Shown here: positions 25,090 to 29,205 of the stretch, in pieces | Position numbering within the stretch: position 1 is the first letter of the stretch | Layout of the letters: each line of letters starts with the position of its first letter | DNA from: Accumulibacter sp003538495 | GTDB taxonomy: Bacteria; Pseudomonadota; Gammaproteobacteria; Burkholderiales; Rhodocyclaceae | Length of the DNA stretch: 29,205 nucleotides | NCBI RefSeq assembly: GCF_029255145.1 | Contig: NZ_JAPUVQ010000075.1 | Coordinates: 1-29,205, forward strand | Direction: 5' to 3' | Program-made: the position numbers and the translations under genes | The notes under the pieces: model-generated | The model's input: the letters and a program-made list of their open reading frames with translations, nothing else | The model's database searches: none | What the model was told of the DNA's origin: nothing

Positions 25090-27303
25090 GTGGAAATGAC
25101 ATTCAAGTTTAAGAATGACAAGCTGGCCGGTGATTTCTGGGGCGGTCTTGCGGCCATGCTGGTTGCCCTGCCGTCGGCGATCGCCTTTGGGGTCACGATC
25201 TACGCCTCGATCGGCCCGGCCTATGCCGGTCTGGGGGCGCTGGCCGGCATTCTCGGTGCGACTGCGCTCGGACTCGTGGCGCCGGCCCTGGGCGGAACCA
25301 ATCGCCTGATCACCGCGCCGTGCGGGCCGGCTGCGGCGGTTTGTTCGGCCTTTGCCATTGGCCTGGTGCAGCAGCAGGTTGAACCGGTATTCATTGTCTT
25401 GATGCTGACTGCCCTTGGTCTGCTCTCCGGACTGATTCAACTGCTCCTCGGTTTCATGGGTGTCGGCAGCCTGATCAAGTACATACCGTATCCAGTGGTC
25501 AGCGGTTATCTCTCCGGCGTCGGCCTGATCATCATCGGCAGTCAGATTCCGAAGTTTCTGGGGGTTTTCGGCGGCCACTCATTGTGGCGGGCGCTGATCT
25601 CGCCGGAACTCTGGCAGTGGGAGGGCGCGGTCATCGGCGCGGTGACGATGGCGGTGATGGTCGGCGCACCGTACGTCACGCGCGTCGTTCCGGCGGCCAT
25701 TCTCGGCTTGCTGGCCGGGGTGCTGACGTATTTCGCGCTGGCCTATTCGGTCGATGAGACGATGTTGGTGGTCGAGGGGAACAAGCTGATCATCGGTCCG
25801 CTTGGCGGAACGGCGTCAAGCATGCTGGAGGCGATCACCGGCCGTTGGCGGGAAATCGGTGACCTCAAGCTCAGCCAGATCGGCAGCCTGTTCGGACCAG
25901 CAATCACCCTTGCGGTGCTGTTGTCGATCGACACGCTGAAGACGGCGGTGGTCCTCGACGCCTTGACCCGGAGTCGCCACGATTCCAACCGCGAGCTCGT
26001 CGCCCAGGGTCTCGGCAACGTCGCTTCGGCGTGTGTCGGCGGCATGCCTGGAGCCGGGCAGATGGGGGCGACGATGGTCAATCTGGCCAGCGGCGGGCAG
26101 ACCCGTGCGTCGGGGATCTTTGAAGGCGTGCTGTCGCTGATCGCGTTCCTTGTCCTGGGAGCGTTCATTGCCTGGATCCCGGTGGCGGCATTGGCCGGCA
26201 TCCTGATCGTCGTCGGTTTCCGGATGATCGACCGGCACAGCCTCCATCTGCTGGCGTCGCCGTGGACCGTGCTGGATTTCGTGGTGATCGTGGTGGTGGT
26301 GGGCGTGGCGGTGGGTTACAGCCTGATCGCCGCGTCGGGTGTCGGGATCGCGCTGGCGATGCTGCTGTTCATCCGGGAGCAATTGGGCAGCACGATCATC
26401 CGTAGCAAGCTCGATGGCAGCCAGCGGTTTTCGAAACGGGTACGCCTGGGGCAGGAAATGGAACTGCTGGTGAAAAATGGCGACCAGACGGCGATCCTCG
26501 AACTGCAGGGGAGCTTGTTCTTCGGTACCAAGGACCAGTTGTATTCCGCACTGGAGCCGGAGTTGGCCAAGCGCACCTACATTCTGCTCGACATGCGGCG
26601 CGTGCAGTCGGTCGACGTCACGGCGGTGCATTTGCTGAGCCAGATCAGGGACTCGCTGATCGAACGTAACGCCTTTCTGATCTTCAGCAACTTGGCCCGG
26701 ACGCTCCCCAATGGCAGGAATATTGCCGAGCTCTTCGATCAGATGGAACTGACGACCATGACCGAACATGTCAAGGTCTTTCCGAACATCGATGACGCGG
26801 TCGAGTGGATTGAAGACGAGATCCTGGGCGAACACCTCAAGGAGGCGCTCGACCTGCCGCCGCTCGAGGTGTACGAGCTCGACATCTTCAAGAATCACAA
26901 GGAAGATACCCTGATTACGCTGATGGAATGCCTTGAACGGCGCTCGGTGCCGGCGGGCACGAAGCTCTTCTCGCTTGGCGACGTCGCCGATGAACTGTAC
27001 CTGATCCGCAAGGGCGCAGTCCGGATCACTCTGCCGGTCGAGGGAGCAGCCGATGGACATCACACTTTGACCTATGGGCGCGGCGACTTCTTCGGTGGTA
27101 TTGCCTTCATTGCCGGGACGAGCCGCTTCAATGACGGCACGGCCGTGGGCGACACGGAACTCTTCGTCCTGCGGCGAGAGCAGTTCGAAAGGCTAAAGGA
27201 GGAGCACAAGCGGCTGGCCTTCCAACTCCTCGAAGCGGTCGCCAAGGTGCTGGCTTTGAGGTTGCGTTACTCCGACAAGGAGCTGATGGCCATGCAGGAT
27301 TAG
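25090..27303 (+). CDS. SulP-family anion transporter with STAS and cyclic-nucleotide-binding-like domains
   Basis: A 737-residue inner-membrane protein. The SulP membrane domain (about 13-438) has AIAFGVTIYASIGPAYAGL, TNRLITAPCGPAAAV, PYPVVSGYLSGVGLIII and SIDTLKTAVVLDALTRSRHD. A STAS domain follows (about 455-575), with LQGSLFFGTKDQLY and RRVQSVDVTAVHLL; the usual phosphorylatable Ser of the D-S-S/T motif is replaced (DVTA). A cyclic-nucleotide-binding-like domain ends the protein (about 598-725): GTKLFSLGDVADELYLIRKGAVRI, then FFGGIAFIAGTSRFNDGTA, in which the Glu that contacts the ribose in CAP-type sites is Gly although the Arg is kept. Substrate may be sulfate, bicarbonate or another anion. 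The GTG at 25090 is chosen because GGAGG lies 9 nt upstream; GTG at 25084 is only 3 nt from it. Confidence 0.9.
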   Translation: MEMTFKFKNDKLAGDFWGGLAAMLVALPSAIAFGVTIYASIGPAYAGLGALAGILGATALGLVAPALGGTNRLITAPCGPAAAVCSAFAIGLVQQQVEPVFIVLMLTALGLLSGLIQLLLGFMGVGSLIKYIPYPVVSGYLSGVGLIIIGSQIPKFLGVFGGHSLWRALISPELWQWEGAVIGAVTMAVMVGAPYVTRVVPAAILGLLAGVLTYFALAYSVDETMLVVEGNKLIIGPLGGTASSMLEAITGRWREIGDLKLSQIGSLFGPAITLAVLLSIDTLKTAVVLDALTRSRHDSNRELVAQGLGNVASACVGGMPGAGQMGATMVNLASGGQTRASGIFEGVLSLIAFLVLGAFIAWIPVAALAGILIVVGFRMIDRHSLHLLASPWTVLDFVVIVVVVGVAVGYSLIAASGVGIALAMLLFIREQLGSTIIRSKLDGSQRFSKRVRLGQEMELLVKNGDQTAILELQGSLFFGTKDQLYSALEPELAKRTYILLDMRRVQSVDVTAVHLLSQIRDSLIERNAFLIFSNLARTLPNGRNIAELFDQMELTTMTEHVKVFPNIDDAVEWIEDEILGEHLKEALDLPPLEVYELDIFKNHKEDTLITLMECLERRSVPAGTKLFSLGDVADELYLIRKGAVRITLPVEGAADGHHTLTYGRGDFFGGIAFIAGTSRFNDGTAVGDTELFVLRREQFERLKEEHKRLAFQLLEAVAKVLALRLRYSDKELMAMQD

Positions 27304-27555
27304 GTCGACAGGGGTCGACATCAAGTCAAAGAGCATGGACCATGGACGACGAGATGTTTGACTGGGCACGCGGCTTCTTCCGGCTGCCGGCTCAGTTGGC
27401 GTGGTTGCGACTTGTGGCCTCGGGCAGAGAGCGTCGCCTGTAGACCGTTCCTGCCATAGTTCCCGGCCTGTTTCGCCGTTGTGGGGGAAATTGGTCTATT
27501 ATTCCCGGCACCAAGGTGGCCGCGAGCGGCCCCAACTCGAGGGAGAACAACAATC

Positions 27556-28065
27556 ATGTTCCAGCACATCTTGCTGCCGACGGATGGAAGCCAGCTGTCG
27601 AGAGAAACCGCCGAGCGAGCGGTGGCGTTTGCCAAGGCGGGCAATGTCAAGATCACGGCCTTGTACGCCAAGGCGATTGGTCAGCCATCGGAAGATTACA
27701 CGGACCTGGTGCATCCGGCCGCAGTCGACCGCCTGCTTTCTCGTGCCGAAGGGAAATCGAAGGAGTATCTCGGTTTCATCAAGAAACTCTGCAAGGACGC
27801 CGGGGTCGAGTGCACCGCTCTCGCGGTGGTCAGCGATACCCCGTGGGAGGCGATCATCAAAGCCGCAGAGGACAACAACTGCGACCTGATCTTCATGGCC
27901 AAGCACAGCCGCGGGGGTCCGTCCTCGCTGCTGGTCGGCAGTGAAACGTACCGGGTCTTGACGCACTCAAGTATTCCCGTCCTCGTTTTTCGTGCCCCCG
28001 GGTTGGCAGCGAGTGAACGCAAGGCGAAAGAAAAGGCCAGGGAAAAGGATAAGAAGAAGGCCTGA
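27556..28065 (+). CDS. Universal stress protein, UspA family, with lysine-rich tail
   Basis: A 169-residue protein starting MFQHILLPTDGSQLSRETAE, with the family Asp at position 10 and a single Usp domain to about residue 150 (SSIPVLVFRAP). The ATP motif G-x2-G-x9-G-S/T is altered: AKHSRGGPSSLLVGSET keeps the last GS but has Lys and Arg near the first two glycine positions. About 20 extra residues follow the domain, nearly all Lys, Glu, Arg and Ala (ERKAKEKAREKDKKKA), a basic tail that could bind an anionic polymer or nucleic acid. The ATG at 27556 is supported by GGGAGA upstream. It stands alone, 252 bp after the SulP gene. Confidence 0.9.
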   Translation: MFQHILLPTDGSQLSRETAERAVAFAKAGNVKITALYAKAIGQPSEDYTDLVHPAAVDRLLSRAEGKSKEYLGFIKKLCKDAGVECTALAVVSDTPWEAIIKAAEDNNCDLIFMAKHSRGGPSSLLVGSETYRVLTHSSIPVLVFRAPGLAASERKAKEKAREKDKKKA

Positions 28066-28295
28066 GCGACAAGTCGGTCGGGATAGGTGACTCATTCCGC
28101 CGGCCCCCGGACACGGCGCGCTACGCCGTGTTCGCGGCGCAAGTTGGCTACTCGTGGCCGTACAGTCGTACAATCCCGTCACTACGTCTTGCCAGGAGCC
28201 GCCAAGCGCCCCCGGCCTTACAGACAGCGTATCACCTCGCTTGGGGTCTGGCAGCAAGTGGATTGCTGTCAGAACATTTGACAAGGAGATTTTCG

Positions 28296-28739
28296 ATGCT
28301 GCGTCAAACTGTCCTGGCTTTGGCCCTTGCCGTTCTCGGATCTGCCGGCGTCGCGGCGGCAGGGCCATCCGGGACTCCCGCCGAAGCCAAAGCGATGCTC
28401 GAAAAGGTGGTCGTTGCCCTGAAGGCCGACAAGGCCAGGGCGCTCGTAATGTTTACCAAGGGTGAAGGCGGTTTCATGGATCGCGACCTGTACCCGTATT
28501 GCGGCGGTCCGGACGGCTACTTCACCGCGCATCCGACGCTCCTCGGCACCAACCTCAAAGAGCTCAAGGACAAGGCTGGCAAGCCGCTGGGCGCAGATCT
28601 CTACGCCGTGGCCGAGGAGGGAACGATTTCCGAGGTGGTGTATATGTGGCCGCGCCCCGGGCAGACGGATCCTGTGGTCAAGGTTGCCTACGTCACCAGG
28701 ATCGGCGACCAGGTGTGTGCGGTCGGCTATTACAAGTAG
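28296..28739 (+). CDS. Secreted single-Cache-domain protein
   Basis: A 147-residue protein with a clear signal peptide (MLRQTVLALALAVLGSAGVAAA, cleavage near residue 22) and then one Cache-type sensor domain: AKAMLEKVVVALKADKARAL, YPYCGGPDGYFTAHPTLLGTNL, LKDKAGKPLG and the ending VTRIGDQVCAVGYYK, as in stand-alone sCache proteins. It lacks any kinase, cyclase or chemotaxis output domain, so it is a free periplasmic ligand-binding protein or partner of a separate receptor. Two cysteines (in PYCGG and QVCAV) could form a disulfide. AAGGAG 8 nt upstream fixes the ATG at 28296. The ligand is unknown; small organic acids are typical of Cache domains. Confidence 0.85.
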   Translation: MLRQTVLALALAVLGSAGVAAAGPSGTPAEAKAMLEKVVVALKADKARALVMFTKGEGGFMDRDLYPYCGGPDGYFTAHPTLLGTNLKELKDKAGKPLGADLYAVAEEGTISEVVYMWPRPGQTDPVVKVAYVTRIGDQVCAVGYYK

Positions 28740-29193
28740 TGGTTCCGTGGACGAAGTTGCGCGGGGACCCGATGCGCGACTGATCGGAATGGCACGACCA
28801 GACGCAAGGCGGCGGGATTTCTCGCCGGCGGACAGCGCCGGCCGTGGTGAGCGCTCCGGTCGCCGCCGAACCCCTGGTAGTGGGACGGCTGGCAAGTAGC
28901 GAATTGCGAGCGGCGCGGGATGGCGGTGGTCCTTCGTCGATGAAGGACAAGCACGACAAGTGCTTCCATTTTGCTACCGGTGAGCCCTTGTTGCAAGCCA
29001 GCGCTGCGCCTCACATGCGTTCGCTTGCCAGCGGCGATCGCTCCGCCAAGCGTTCAGGAGTTATCGCCTGCGCACTCCCCGGTTCCGCGATTCAATCTGA
29101 ATAGATAGCGGGAATGCCCCGCCAAGCCTTGATCTTGGATAGAGTGAGGTTACTGAGACAGTCACCTATTTGGAGAGCAAGGGAGGCGGGGCG
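28740..29193. other. Intergenic region at the right edge, with an inverted repeat
   Basis: About 450 bp without a recognisable gene. Near its end GCCCCGCC (29116-29123) and GGCGGGGC (29185-29192) are exact complements 61 bp apart, with CTTG/CAAG also pairing inside. The right arm overlaps the ribosome site of a possible start codon at 29194. This could be the leader of an insertion sequence or of a regulated gene; the window ends too early to tell. Confidence 0.45.
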
Positions 29194-29205
29194 ATGGGGA
29201 CTCTG
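29194..29205 (+). CDS. Possible start of an unidentified gene cut by the window edge
   Basis: ATG at 29194 begins MGTL before the edge and is preceded by GGGAGG with about 7 nt spacing. Four codons do not allow identification. Confidence 0.3.

Overview
The window is GC-rich, densely coding DNA from a proteobacterium. The gene set (PiT phosphate transporter with a DUF47 partner, CHAD and PhoU-like proteins, AckA beside a MaoC-Pta remnant, EgtB, SYLF, SulP fused to a cyclic-nucleotide domain) most resembles a Rhodocyclales-type betaproteobacterium such as 'Candidatus Accumulibacter'. That placement is inference: no rRNA or other taxonomic marker gene is present. No tRNA, rRNA, CRISPR array or prophage was seen. 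The left edge cuts the start of an IS1595-type transposase.

Left part (1-9.1 kb): transposase fragment, malQ (4-alpha-glucanotransferase) and a SYLF-domain exported protein, all on the minus strand. Then a broken MaoC-phosphotransacetylase gene with two internal deletions and an intact ackA on the plus strand. Convergent fabI and a CPA1-type cation/proton antiporter follow on the minus strand.

Middle (9.1-14.5 kb, plus strand): a universal stress protein, a TauE/SafE permease, an EgtB-type sulfoxide synthase and a DUF255 thioredoxin-fold protein.

Regulatory and phosphate block (14.6-24.9 kb, plus strand): a CHASE-PAS-PAS histidine kinase abutting an NtrC-type response regulator, then pit-DUF47, then CYTH/CHAD plus two PhoU/DUF47-like proteins. 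The pit and CHAD transcription units each have an apparent sigma-54 promoter, TGGCAC-N8-GC at -24/-12. About 80 bp upstream of each lies an inverted pair of GGTGYAAC sites whose arms are 101 or 103 bp apart. This repeated geometry is the main finding. It suggests that the adjacent NtrC-type regulator, or a paralogue, co-activates phosphate import and a putative polyphosphate-handling module.

Right part (25-29.2 kb, plus strand): after a strong hairpin, a SulP-STAS-cyclic-nucleotide-domain transporter, a second Usp with a lysine-rich tail and a secreted Cache-domain protein. The last 450 bp holds no recognisable gene except a possible start codon at the very edge, inside an inverted repeat.
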